From contig NC_058149.1 in NCBI RefSeq assembly GCF_011075055.1, forward strand, positions 1,503,001 through 1,567,000: a stretch of 64,000 nucleotides of DNA. Reading direction: 5' to 3'. The notes beneath the pieces are model-generated. The model saw only the letters and a list, made by a program, of their open reading frames with translations, had not been told where the DNA came from and made no database searches. A program made the translations under genes and the position numbers. Below are positions 37,330 to 48,424 of this stretch, in pieces. Each line of letters starts with the position of its first letter. Position 1 is the stretch's first letter. This DNA is from Mangifera indica. Taxonomy: Eukaryota > Streptophyta > Magnoliopsida > Sapindales > Anacardiaceae.

Positions 37330-37918
37330 TGCATTGGTTGATTTCACACCGTTAACATATTCACGCACACATTCACACACCTATTCAAATTTTACCACAC
37401 CGTTTCACAAAGCTATCGCACCCATTAGCACTTCCATGTATCCTTCACTCATTGACGCACCCATTAACACTTCCACGCACCCTTCACTCATTGACGTACC
37501 CCTTACCACTTCCACGCACTCTTCACTTATCCACGCACCCCTTCGCAACACTTCCACGCAACCTTCACTCATCCACGCACCCCTTAACACTTTGCCGCAC
37601 CCATTGACATTTTCCTGCACCTTTTACCACTTTGCCGCACCCATTCACACCTTATAGCACCCCTTTGTAGTTCCACGCACCCTTTAACATTTTGCCACAC
37701 CCCTTCACACTTTGCCGCACCCATTCACATTTTTCCACACCCGTTCACACTTTCCCGCACCCTTTAACATTTTGTCGCATCCTTTTGCACTTCCATACAC
37801 CCCTTAACATTTTTCCGCACCCCTTCACACTTCCACGCACCCATTAACATTTTCCCGTACCCCTTTGCACTTCCACGCACCCCTTAACATTTTCCCGCAC
37901 CCCTTCACATATTTTCTC
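37330..37918. repeat. Tandem array inside the first intron of the Ulp1-like gene
   Basis: Roughly 28 copies of a ~20-21-bp unit such as CTTCCACGCACCCCTTAACA, with TTTGCCGCACCC variants. CGCACCC on this strand is the complement of the GGGTGCG core of the left subterminal array, so this intron array runs in the opposite sense to it and in the same sense as the right array. Confidence 0.85.
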
Positions 37919-39173
37919 ACATGTTTTGCAATTTGTTGGATTATATTAGTTGTATTACTTTAACCTTTCAACATTTTCCTTATTTTTTGAACATGTTGAT
38001 TGTTTTTTAGGAAAATGGAGTTAATGAACATCCCAGGGAAAGAAAGTATAATGACAGTCATTATTTTTTTGCGAAGTTAAAAGTTAGAGGTCATGTGGAA
38101 ACTGTCAAAGAAATCAGAAATGCCTTTACCCATGCCAAGAAAAAATTGTTTAAAACATGTTGTTTCAGACGATTTTTAAAGATGGAGACTTTGAAGCATA
38201 GCTCCAGTTTATTGCATTCTCTGTTGTTTAGACAAATCAACAAAGGAGTGGTGGGAGAGGAATTGTGGTTTCGGCTTAATGGGGTGGAATGCAGATTTAG
38301 CCTGTTGAATTTGCTCTCATAACAGGATTAAAATTCAGTAAGGAAATGGTTAAAAGGAAGGTTATAGGAAAATCACGATTGAAATCTCAGTATTTTTCGG
38401 GTAAAAAGGTTGTTACCTATGCTGATCTAGCAGTAGTATCTAAAGAAAGAGTATGGGTAGACAATGATGAGGATGCCATTAAAATATCTGCTCTATATCT
38501 ACTTCGTTTTGCATTGTTGGGATCAGACAATAGAAAAACTATTTCAGAGAATATTTTAAGTATTTTTTATGATTGGGATACTTTTAACTCATATCCTTGG
38601 GGACTCTTGTTTGGAGGATGACAATTAAATCTTTGGGTGATGCTTTACTAAAACAATACAATGAAGTTTCTAAATTGTATCCACCAAATTCAAAAGATAT
38701 CCTAATATTAACTTACGGTATATGAGAATGTACCTTAGCATTTCAGGTAATATTAACCCCTTTTTAATATTTCATAAGTATACATGTTTGCTCATTTTAT
38801 TTATTTACAGTATATGCATTTTTGAATGACAGATTTGGATATATGAGACGCTTAATAATTTGAAAAGTTTTGTGGTTTGTAAATCGGTTTAGAGAATCCC
38901 TTCAATGTTAAGGTGGAGAAGTTTAGAAGTTTCAAGTTGGGAGGAGATGGATTGTATTTTGAACTCTTCTGAAGTAAGTTATTATGCATGGTACATAATT
39001 TATTATTAGTTGACCTTAAACCTCTCTTAATAAACTTGATTTGAATATATTTATGATGTTGTCACCTCTCGTATGATTACATCCAAAGTTGAGAGGCAAT
39101 CATCGTATTACGAAGATGTTATGGATGACATTAATGATCCAAAAGAATCTGATACTACTTCTCCTATCGCTGT

Positions 39174-39345
39174 AACATCTCTTCCAGACATCCTACCTGG
39201 TGTAACATCCTTTCTAGAAATCCTACCTGGTGTAACATCCCTTCCAGACATCCTACCTGGTGTAACATCCCTTCCAGACATCCTACCTGGTGTAACATCC
39301 CCTCCAGACATCTTACCTGGCGTAACATCCCCTCCAAACATCCAA
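39174..39345 (+). repeat. 30-bp coding minisatellite in the Ulp1-like gene
   Basis: Nearly six copies of a 30-bp unit (ACATCCCTTCCAGACATCCT then ACCTGGTGTA) encode repeats of TSLPDILPGV in the linker between the DUF1985 region and the coiled coil. The unit length keeps frame. Substitutions are few, so the expansion is recent. Confidence 0.9.
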
Positions 39346-40962
39346 CTTGCACTTGTAAGTTGGAGTACTCTTGTTCGTAGGCGACGGAGTTCATTTATAA
39401 GTCATCCTGTACCATCAACTTTTACATCATCGCCTTAGCCAGCTGAAGAAACACATACTTGCAATATTCCAAGTGTATCTACCCGGATAGATGATGATAA
39501 ATTTGATAGACTTCAAGAGCTTCTACAAGGGTTCATGCAAAAAGTTGATGAACGACTTGGAAACATCGATGAGCGGCAAACACTGCTTGAAGCACTTCAA
39601 GCATCCATGGAAGCCAAGTTGATAGAGCTTCAACATACGTTCCATGCAAACCCAACAAGCCCAATAGAATTGGTATGTCTTTAAACTATATTCTAACATA
39701 TTACATTTTTGAATAATTGAATAATGTTATTTTGAAAATTAACAAGTGTTTTGTTTTTTATTTTCAGGATGAGCCAATAGAAGTACTGTTTGAGTATTTT
39801 GATCAGTTTGATACGGTTATCCAACAAACGACGAATGACACGAATGAAACTTAATCAGAGCACCGTTCCATTACTCAGAGGACATTACGCAGAAGGATAA
39901 TGAAGAAAGGTATAGTACTTCGGAGCCCATACACTGATCCTTTCAAACATCGTCATGCACGGGCGGTGTATCAGCCATCCTCCAAAGAGAATACAGAAAA
40001 TAATATGTGGGAATATTTGCAATGGTACGGGGATCCTCCAGAATCGGGTTTGGGCAACATTTATTTATATGGACCATGTGATAGAATTAAGTGGTAGAAA
40101 CTATTATGTGAAGATAACCAATGGCTACTGGATCAGGTATATTAATCTTTAAAAGGCAAAAGTTACATTATTTTTTCATTATATTTTTATTTTCTAATGT
40201 TTGCTCGTTTGTTGTAATATTATTTTATTTTACTTTTTAGCATATTGATAGTTATTTAGTGGTATTACAACATACATTTCCATCAGCTAAATGGACTTGT
40301 GTCAAAACTTCTTTTGATGGGTGGTTACCGCATATAATAAAAGAACGGGAAAATTATGGGTTAGATAATTATCAATGGCCATGACTATTATTAGATCCGA
40401 TCGAAGGGATAAATGATCCAGACTTACATAGAGGTTATATCTCATGGGTTGATATTGATCGGGTTTGTATTATCTAAATTGATATTTTATATATTATTTT
40501 GATAAGTATATAGACAAAATTTGACTGATGGTAATGAATTTATTGTATTATAGGTTTATATTCCAATCAATTATGAATGTCAACACTGGGCATGTGGTGA
40601 ATTGGACCTAAATGCGTAGACTTTGACCGTGTATGACTCATCGAAAGCATTTTTTAACTCTACAGAGAGGTTTCTGGAGGCTATGAAATGGTTATTCTTA
40701 TCTTTCGGCTATTATTAATGTGACCAACTATTGGGAGTCACAGGGTCTTGAGCCAAAGTTAGAACCATTGACCATTACGAGAAGCATGGATGTACCATAA
40801 CAAGGCACTGTCTCCGATGATTGCGGGATATTCTCATTATATATTTTAGAGTATCTCGCCACTGGCAAGAGATTAAATTTTAGGGCAAAAAATGCTTCTT
40901 ATATGCGTTACATGCTTGCATCCAAAATATGGAAGCATGGCAGGAATTCAATTTTTGATTGA

Positions 40963-41565
40963 TATGTAAACTTATGAATATTCTTATTTTTTCTGTATAT
41001 TATGTAAATTATATATATATATTTTGTATTGATTGGTTAAGGTGTATTAGGGTTTCATTGTATGAATGGGTTGATTAATTGCATTTCAGGCAATTTATAT
41101 TGCATATTTTGATTGATATGTTGATGTGGATGGAGTTTGGGTTGATGGATATATATATATATATATATTGGAGTGCAGTTTCCTTGGATTTGTTATATAC
41201 AGGTTGGGAATTGTTGAAATTACAGAGGAGATGCTGCCTAAATTTTTACGTAATTGTGTAAATAATTGGTTAAATAATTCTGTTAATTTGTTAAATTCGT
41301 ATTCCTAATCTTTATTGACAAAGTAATGAATTATTTTCAGCTTGAGAATAAGAAAAGAGAAAAAAATAACAGTCTGAAAGGGTGCGGTTTATTTTCCGCT
41401 GAAGAAACAAAATTTATATTCTGTTTGTATTCACAAGACATTCAACATATATACCATATGCGCAAAAAGCAGTTTAATATACCAATTCAACATTATCTAA
41501 ATTTATATTCTTCCTGATGAACCCATACCTGCTGAAGATGTTGTAGCCTTAGTTAAGGGATTTTT
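40963..41565. other. Spacer between the two converging MULE-2 genes
   Basis: AT-rich, with a TATATA run near 41148-41168. No gene is apparent. It should hold the 3' ends of both transcripts. Confidence 0.6.
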
Positions 41566-44210
41566 ACAAACTAAATGTGTGTGCCCTTTTTGGTGACATA
41601 TGCTGCATTTAACTTGACGTATTTCTTCTTCTTTTGATGGTCTTCTATTATGTTCTGAGGGACGATAGAACGTCGCTATTGCATTTGTGGTGGATTAACT
41701 ATACATATATCTTCAGGTTGCACCTATTTGGAAGAATCACCCAAAGGTTCAACAACCTCCCGATAAACAGTTTTCCAATATTCAATTGAGTAATATTTAT
41801 TTACCCAAGGATAACAATTTGAGAGGTTTTGAAATCTAGCAATTGCCGCAACATGTGTGCATGCTATTTGTGATAGTTGAAATTTTTTACATCTACATTC
41901 TTTTATTGTAAGATTGACTATAGCGACAGGTCTACCGAAACTATGCACTTCATATCTATCAATGGTTATTGGTTTGACAATCATATTAGCTGATTTGTAA
42001 ATATGATTGGCTAACTTTTCTTTAGCCCACGAAGTCAGAGGATGAGTATAAGTATCTGAAAGATATTATAACCATTGAAAAAATAAAAAAAACTGAATTG
42101 ATGGTTTATATCTATCATATTGCAAAGAGTAACAAATGTATGATGGTTTGTACCTGTCATATTGCGACGAGTATAAAACCATTTTTGTAAGGTCGAACGT
42201 AGCAATTCAATAAGCATCACCACTGGCAATTTACGTGCATGTCGTGCCAAAGCATTAAACGATTCAACAATATTTGTGGTCATAATATTATATTGGATAC
42301 TAGGAAAGTGCGCACGAGCCCACCATGTGTAATCAATTCCTTCCAAATAAGCAGCTGCAGTGGGGTTTTCAGCTTTAATCATATACAAAGCTTCCTTAAA
42401 ATCTTCTATTCGATAAGCCTTCACTACTCTCCAAAATAATCCTTCTATATGTTTTGTTTGCTTGTACTGAGCACGCATATTTCCTTTTATATGATGGTTA
42501 CACCAGCCATGATGCACATTCAAAAACACTTCTCTCACAGAATAAGTGATGGCATGGTGCCTGTTTGAGATGATTGCTAGATTTGTGAGATCACTGATAC
42601 ATCTATGTAATGCTTGGAGAAACAAGGTCCAAGTCATCGTTTCCTCCCTTCTGCCAACTCCGAAAGCAATTAGATAAATTTGATTGTTTCTGTCCTTGCC
42701 CACAGCAATAAAAATAGTACCCCAATATTGCCCTTTCAGGAATACCCCATCAATACAAATAACAAGACGACAATACTGATGGAATGCTCTAATAGAGCAT
42801 CCTAAAGATATGAAAATAAATTGGAATCGATTATCCGAGTCAATTTCAATTTGTGTAATAGTACTAGGGTTTCGATGTTGAAGGTTATAACAAAATATCG
42901 ATAATAATCTAAATGACTCTTCTGGTGAACCTTTAATCTCGTTCAACGCCTAATTCTTTACACGTCAAGCTTGTGCATAAGATATATCAATTTGAAACCT
43001 ATCTGCCATATCTGTTATAATTTCTTTCGACTTATACACACGGTTACTAGCAGTAAATAAGGTCTGTAAGATTTTTTCAAGTGCTCTTTTACCTGCTTGC
43101 CTGTGGTGAGGTCTTATTATATCACGGGGACAAGTATGTGTTCCTAATTTATGTAACACAAATATATTGCTATTACTTAACTTGACCCCTCTCGCTTTCC
43201 ATTTGCATTGTTGATGTAAACACTTTATATCCCATTTCTTCTTATTTGAGCTCGAGACCTTGAATTGATAACCATTTTCTATTGCATCTCTATATAATGT
43301 ATCTTTTAAAACTTGTTTAGATGCAAACTAGTCTCTCACTTTGAATTTGTCATCTAATGGTGTAACAATATGAACTTCAATTCATTCATTTTCAACATCT
43401 CTATAGGGTTCTGGACCACCAAAAAATAGATTGCAACTATGATGTATTGGAGCAATATCAACTAAACTTTCAGGTGCTGTCACTGACGTACCAACCCCTG
43501 CATCATCATCACACATTTTTGCACCATTATAATCTCTATTGCCCTCATTATCACAACCACAATATTCATCTTCTTCTTGAAGGTTAATATCATTTCTTAG
43601 TAAATCATTTATTTGATAACAGCCTTCAGGTGTACCCCATATTGGTTTTGGGCCTCTTTCACCATGTGCCAAGTCTTGAGAAAAAGGATTTCAACCAATA
43701 TCATTCTCAATACGATCTATATTTATCCTGCTACTTCCTGGTACACTTTCTAGTACACTTTCTAGTTGTGTATATATGTTCATCCATGGAATGAACTTCG
43801 GTTGATGGATTTTGTTGAATCCCTTGATGAATCTCTTGATGAATCTCTCAATCTGGTTGTGAATGTTGCTGATAATTATCTCGAAATTCATTTTATTGTA
43901 AAACCACTTCAAGAAAAAACAGAGACTTTTTGCGAGACTTACATAGTTGCATCATCATTCAGATATCATAATCATCTTTCAATAAATAAGGCGAATCGCT
44001 AAACTTGGTTGGATTTGGCATATAAATTTTAATTTCATTAAAACTTTGATTGATACCTAAACGAGAACATACTCCTTCCATAAATCCTTCGTAATTGATT
44101 CTTCTGTTGGTCGAAAATAATTTCTGAAATCCACCGATATATTTGAGGTTATTACCCTCTTCGTTGTGCCATTCTCCACTGAATCCAACCATAAACATCA
44201 CTCCTACCAT
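41566..44210 (-). pseudogene. MuDR-type transposase of MULE-2, catalytic Asp changed
   Basis: The N-terminal piece is at 43959-44210. The DNA-binding zinc region lies near 43130-43340 (KCLHQQCKWK ... GTHTC, C-C-H-C). The DDE core is at 42150-42946. Its first Asp is present in CIDGVFLKGQYWG (codon 42749-42751), but the second, normally ISDRH, is ISNRH (AAC at 42563-42565). The HHGWCNHHIKGN block and the Glu in TTNIVESFNAL are present. An intron of about 98 bases (42056-42153, GT-AG) separates the core from the SWIM finger CRCKKFQLSQIACTH (about 41860-41900). After a frameshift a CCHC knuckle (CSICHQKGHTHLVC) ends it at 41566-41607. In-frame TGA and TAG just before 42946 fall where the family usually has Trp. 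It is therefore non-functional twice over. Confidence 0.88.
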
Positions 44211-44540
44211 TCTTTCTGATGGATGGATTCAAGAACAAAAAGATGAGATTAGAGTTATAACGCAGATTTGGACTTTTAAAAATAAGGGAAGAAAGAAAGA
44301 AATCTTTGTGAAATAACAATAAAGATTTCTTTATGGAGGAAGTAAATAATCGTAGTTTTATTAATATTGCAGTAAATACTTTTATCTGCCACAAATCTAC
44401 CCTAACTAAAAATTAATGAAAAATTGAATTCTCTTCTTATTAAAATTAATCATTAAATTCTTTTAAATTTTCTTAATAAAGGGTTTTCATTAAAGATGAT
44501 AAGTTGTGCATGCATGCACACGTCCACACATTAGGGTTTT
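44211..44540. other. Spacer upstream of the MULE-2 transposase
   Basis: No gene is seen. It should hold the promoter of the - strand transposase; no specific element can be supported. Confidence 0.5.
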
Positions 44541-44985
44541 CACGCACCCCGCAATGCTTGCCGCACCTTTTCAGAAATTTTTGCAACCTTTCAGCAAATT
44601 CCCGCACCCTTTTGACACTTGTTGTACCCTTTCCGCAATTCCCTCACCCTTTTGGCACTTGCCGCACCCTTTCAGAAATTTCCGCACCCTTTCGGTAATT
44701 CTCGCACCCTTTCGGCACTTGTCGCACCCTTTCGACAATTGTCGCACCCTTTCCGCAATTACCGCACCTTCTATGCACCCTTTCGACCCTTTCAGAAACT
44801 TGCCACACTCCTTCAGATATTCCCACACCCCTTTCCAGATTCCCACAACCACACCCCTTTCCATTCCAAGGTTTCCGCGCCCCTTTCCAAATTATCAACC
44901 ATTTTTGCACCCTTTCTCAAATTTACGCACCTCTTAAAACACCCATTCCCTTCCCACGCCCCTTCCAAATTCCCGGATCTCTTCA
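44540..44985. repeat. Right subterminal array of MULE-2, inverted relative to the left
   Basis: About 20 copies of a ~20-22-bp unit, CGCACCCTTTCAGAAATTYC and variants. Its reverse complement (GAAAGGGTGCG) is the core of the array at 35886-36925. Confidence 0.9.
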
Positions 44986-46261
44986 CTACAACCTCTTTGA
45001 AAAGAAAATGCACAGTTTCAAGAAAAACAAACGGTTTTTGATATATCTATTATTTTCGATATATAAAAATCAATTATTTTATAAAAATTTAATATGTTTT
45101 TTAATTTATAAATTTTATTCATTACAAATAATTTAAAGAAAAACATATTATTTTTTATATATCCATTATTTTTGATATGTAAGAATTTCAATTTATAAAT
45201 TTTATTCATTACACATAATTTAATCTGAATGTTTTTCGTGAAAGTTAATCAATTAATCGACGAAAGGTAAGTGTTGCGTTTGAGAAATTAGACGAGGGGT
45301 ATTTTTGGAATGAAAACATCGATTTGCTTAAAAAGGTAAAACGTAATAATTGTTGCCGAAAAAGGTTTAGGCGGGAATGGTGCTGCCTATTTTAATTAAT
45401 ATCCCTTTTAAAATTAATCAAATATATTAATTTGAGCTTAATTTATATTCAAAATAAATGAATTTCAATTAAGTTAAATAAAATTGGACCAACTTTTGCG
45501 GTGGAATCCGCTCAATACGGATCCAACCCTAAGAACATGCAAAGACAATGGGGCTGTCGGACTGCTGCAATCTGTAAGGGAAATCAGAAATAGAAAAACT
45601 CACTCAATTTAGTAAACGTATCTCCGACACAACTTTTCTTTTTTTGGTAGAAGATGGTGATATAATATAAGTATTTGTAATAAAGTTTTAAATATTAAAA
45701 ATATATGTGATATTTTAAAATTATTATGTGTTTATTTTATTTTTAAAAAAATATATTATACGATATAATATATGATTGAACTATTATGGTTTGAACTTTT
45801 TAAAATTATTCTCATATATATATAAAATTTAATAAAATTATTTGAATTATATTTTTTTAAAATATAATATAAATATATAAAATACATATTTAAACAAATA
45901 AAAAAATGTCACTTAATTATTTATTAAAAAATTCAATCAAATATAATTTATATATATATATTAAAAAGTTACAATTTATTATTAAATTCAATTTAAAAAT
46001 TATGTAAACTGTAATTTAAAAATTTTTTAATTTAATCTAAATTATAATTTTTAAACAATTAATTTAATTTTACGATTTAAAGTAAATTATACACAACTCT
46101 ATTTGTCTTTTTTTCAACTTTAACATAAAAAGTTCCCGCCATCATCCTTTTTTGAATAAGTTCTTCGCTTCAGTGTTGCATAATTGAATATAATGAAGTG
46201 TACTTTTTTGAATAAATAAAATTATGTATATAAATAAATCACTCCGTCACATCATATATTG

Positions 46262-46269
46262 CCACGTCA
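46262..46269 (+). promoter_or_regulatory. CCACGTCA box, block B
   Basis: Same box and same context as at 12756 and 58893, kept although the gene behind it is lost. Confidence 0.35.
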
Positions 46270-46414
46270 GATTTTATCTCAATAATGTAGTGATATTATT
46301 TCTTCTTAAAAATATTATCCCTCAGTAGCTTCCACCACCACCCATTTACCGCTCGAGGCTGCGGACTGAGAATCGGGCATATTTACTTCTCTTGAACACT
46401 TATCATTATTGTTC

Positions 46415-46441
46415 ATGACGTTGGAGCTTTCAGAGATGGAC
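46415..46441 (+). pseudogene. First nine codons of a DUF4220/DUF594 gene
   Basis: ATGACGTTGGAGCTTTCAGA onward matches the start at 12909. Similarity ends after GATGGACG, and the next bases belong to an inverted 3' flank. The promoter region and leader survive but no domain does. Confidence 0.88.
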
Positions 46442-48424
46442 GGCTTTATTTTGGAATGCTAAACTTCTATATTTATTGGTTGGGTGGGTTGGGAAAACAT
46501 ATATAATTTATGGGATTTTATATCATTTCCCCTAATAAAACTAGTTTTGTCCTCTTAGCTTTTAAAATTTACACATACTCCTCTACATTAATCTAACTAG
46601 TGTTGTAAAGGAAAATTATAATGAAACTCTATATCTCCTAATTCTATTATTTACCCCCCTAATTAAAATTTGGCATATATGCAAAACTCTTTCTCTTAAC
46701 ATCTCGTGTTTAGGGTTAAACTTGTTATTAAAATATGAATTGACCAAAGAATTTGTATAATCAAACTTTCACATGTCAATTCAATAATTTCATACATAAG
46801 GTTATAAAATATTGTAATTAAAATAATAGGATTTTAGACAAAGATGATTGAGTCATTTCCTAATATAGATTGATTTAATGCAAAAAAACACGTAATTGAA
46901 TGTCAATTTGTAGGCTAATCTTCCTTTCAAGTAACAATGACCAAAAGAGATAGTTTTTGGAATGGAATAAAAGTATCGTATGTCTATTTAGGGAAGGGAC
47001 CTAAGATCCTCACATTAAATATTCAATAGACCACAATAACTTACATTTATCACTCAAATTAAAAAAAGCATTGTATAAAGTGTAATAAGCTCTGTAATAT
47101 GATCACATAATATCCAATAAATTGATTTTAAACTATAAATTTATCTAGTTTTATTTTAATCAAATTAAAAGGATAATCAATATATGCCCACATAAGAAAT
47201 TCCAACAAAACCATTAATATAAAAAAATTTTGCTGGACCCCCTTAGCTTATAATATTTACGCATGCACCATCAATTTAAACTTACTAGCACTATATAGAA
47301 ATATACATAAAATCCCCAAGCCTTTTATCTATCAATTTACCCCTCATTATTAAAGTGTGACATGTACACAAAACTTTTTAGTATGAGATATCGGGTCTAG
47401 GGTTGAACATAAGTATAACAAATTTTGTATGCCCTCTTAGCTTTTAATTTTTATACAGGCACCCCCAAATTAAACTTACTAGTGCTATAAAGGAAAATTA
47501 CATAAAGCCCCTAACTTCTATATCTGTCAATTTACCCCCATATCAAAAGCTTAGCACAAATGCCAAACTTTCTAGCATGAAATCTCGAGTCTATGGTTAA
47601 ACATCGATATAACAAATTTTGTTTGGCCCCCTTAGCTTATAATATTTTCATATGCATACCCAATTTATACATTTTAAGTTTACTTAGCAAAACACCATAC
47701 AATCCCCTAGGTTTTTCTTTTAAATCATTGACTTTTTCATTTCAAAGTTTCGCCTACACACTTTCAAGACCTAATATCAAATTAATTCTTGAAACCTATT
47801 CAAATCAAAGTAATATACTCAAACACAAAATTTATTTAATTATCTCATCAATGCAATAGAAATATATGAGGTTTGTAATTCTAGGAAAATAGACTAAAAT
47901 ATCAATTTATAATTAGTTTTAATCTTTAATCTTGTGCATTTATATTGGATAATGTTTCATTGATTGGGACTTAGAGTCTTTAAACTAATTATTAGGATTT
48001 TCTTATTAGTATTAGGAAAGATGTTTGTCTGTTGCTATCAATAATTTTATTCATCATTTTTATTTTAATAAAATTTTATATACTTAATTTTAATTACCCA
48101 ATTAGATACTTAGATGATACATGACTTGTTAATTGCGTACTTAAAATTAAGTGCACATAACTTACGTCACAGAACTTCTACAGATGTATTTGTGATTAAG
48201 CTTTAAATTCTATCAAGATTAGATTTGAAAGCTTCTTGCCCTTCATTTTGCTTTTGCTGGATATTTGAGAAATTCATTTTCATTTCCTGTTGTATGTTCA
48301 AAACTAAGCACAAATTTAAAAAAATTTGATATTTTATATATAAGTAAATTTCTTAAAATTGAGAGTTGGTGATTGGTAAACAATGGCAAAGCCAACAAAA
48401 CCTCTCTTGGCGGGAAAACTTGGT
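46442..48424. repeat. Inverted copy of the gene 3' flank, no gene
   Basis: Read in reverse, this matches 62080-63850 of block C: the ~185-bp units (46530-46740 and 47220-47780), then the stretch with TAGGTTTTTCTTTTAAATCATTGA, then the AAACAATGGCAAAGCC piece near 48385. About 450 bases at 46760-47210 do not fit and appear inserted. Confidence 0.75.
46760..47210. other. Unassigned insertion within the inverted flank
   Basis: This splits the first ~185-bp unit from the other three. No frame, no clear inverted ends and no target duplication are visible. It could be a solo LTR or an old non-autonomous element. Confidence 0.4.

Larger units (their letters stand above)
37081..40962 (+). pseudogene. 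DUF1985 / Ulp1-like (C48) protease gene of MULE-2
   Basis: The likely start is ATG 37081 in a short serine-rich exon ending CAG/GTGCGT (about 37120). After an intron with a tandem array, the DUF1985 region begins after the acceptor near 38010 (LFKTCCFRRFLKM, EELWFRLNGVECRFSL, DEDAIKISALYLL, FNSYPWG). Two small frameshifts, near 38305 and 38600, and a stop near 38728 break it. Further exons start near 38833 (IWIYET) and 39040. A linker with a 10-residue repeat (39174-39345) and a coiled coil (39490-39650) follow. The protease core is at 40240-40962: catalytic His in QHWACGEL (about 40584), Asp in VYDSS (about 40635), Cys in DDCGIF (about 40820). The triad is intact, but stops occur at 40383, 40618 and elsewhere. 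Ulp1 proteases cut SUMO-type links; activity here is unlikely. Confidence 0.75.
35434..45405. mobile_element. MULE-2, ~10-kb Mutator-like element with transposase and Ulp1-like genes
   Basis: The ends (RGGATATTAATTAAAATA) are inverted copies, and the similarity continues inward for at least 100 bases with few changes (CATTCCCGCCTAAACC, TTCATTCCAAAAATACCC). The 9-bp target duplication TTTTAAAAT lies at 35425-35433 and 45406-45414, and block A shows the empty site near 11790. Inside are a + strand DUF1985/Ulp1 gene and a - strand MuDR-type transposase, arranged so that they converge near 41000-41560, with tandem arrays near both ends. This gene set is that of Kaonashi-type plant MULEs. Both genes carry disabling changes. 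Confidence 0.93.
29022..46441. repeat. Block B of the local gene array
   Basis: Matches block A from about 929 to 12940 and block C from 49371, once the hAT at 29113 and MULE-2 at 35434 are taken out. It breaks off nine codons into the gene. The stretches 32326-35424 and 45415-46260 are non-coding flank with no gene. Confidence 0.85.

Noticed and set aside
37334..37657. 107-codon frame with THPSLIDAP-type repeats
   Set aside because: It lies in the intron array, has no domain, and follows the repeat period.
44504..45041. Overlapping open frames of 64-143 codons on both strands
   Set aside because: Same reason: products of the right-hand tandem array of MULE-2.
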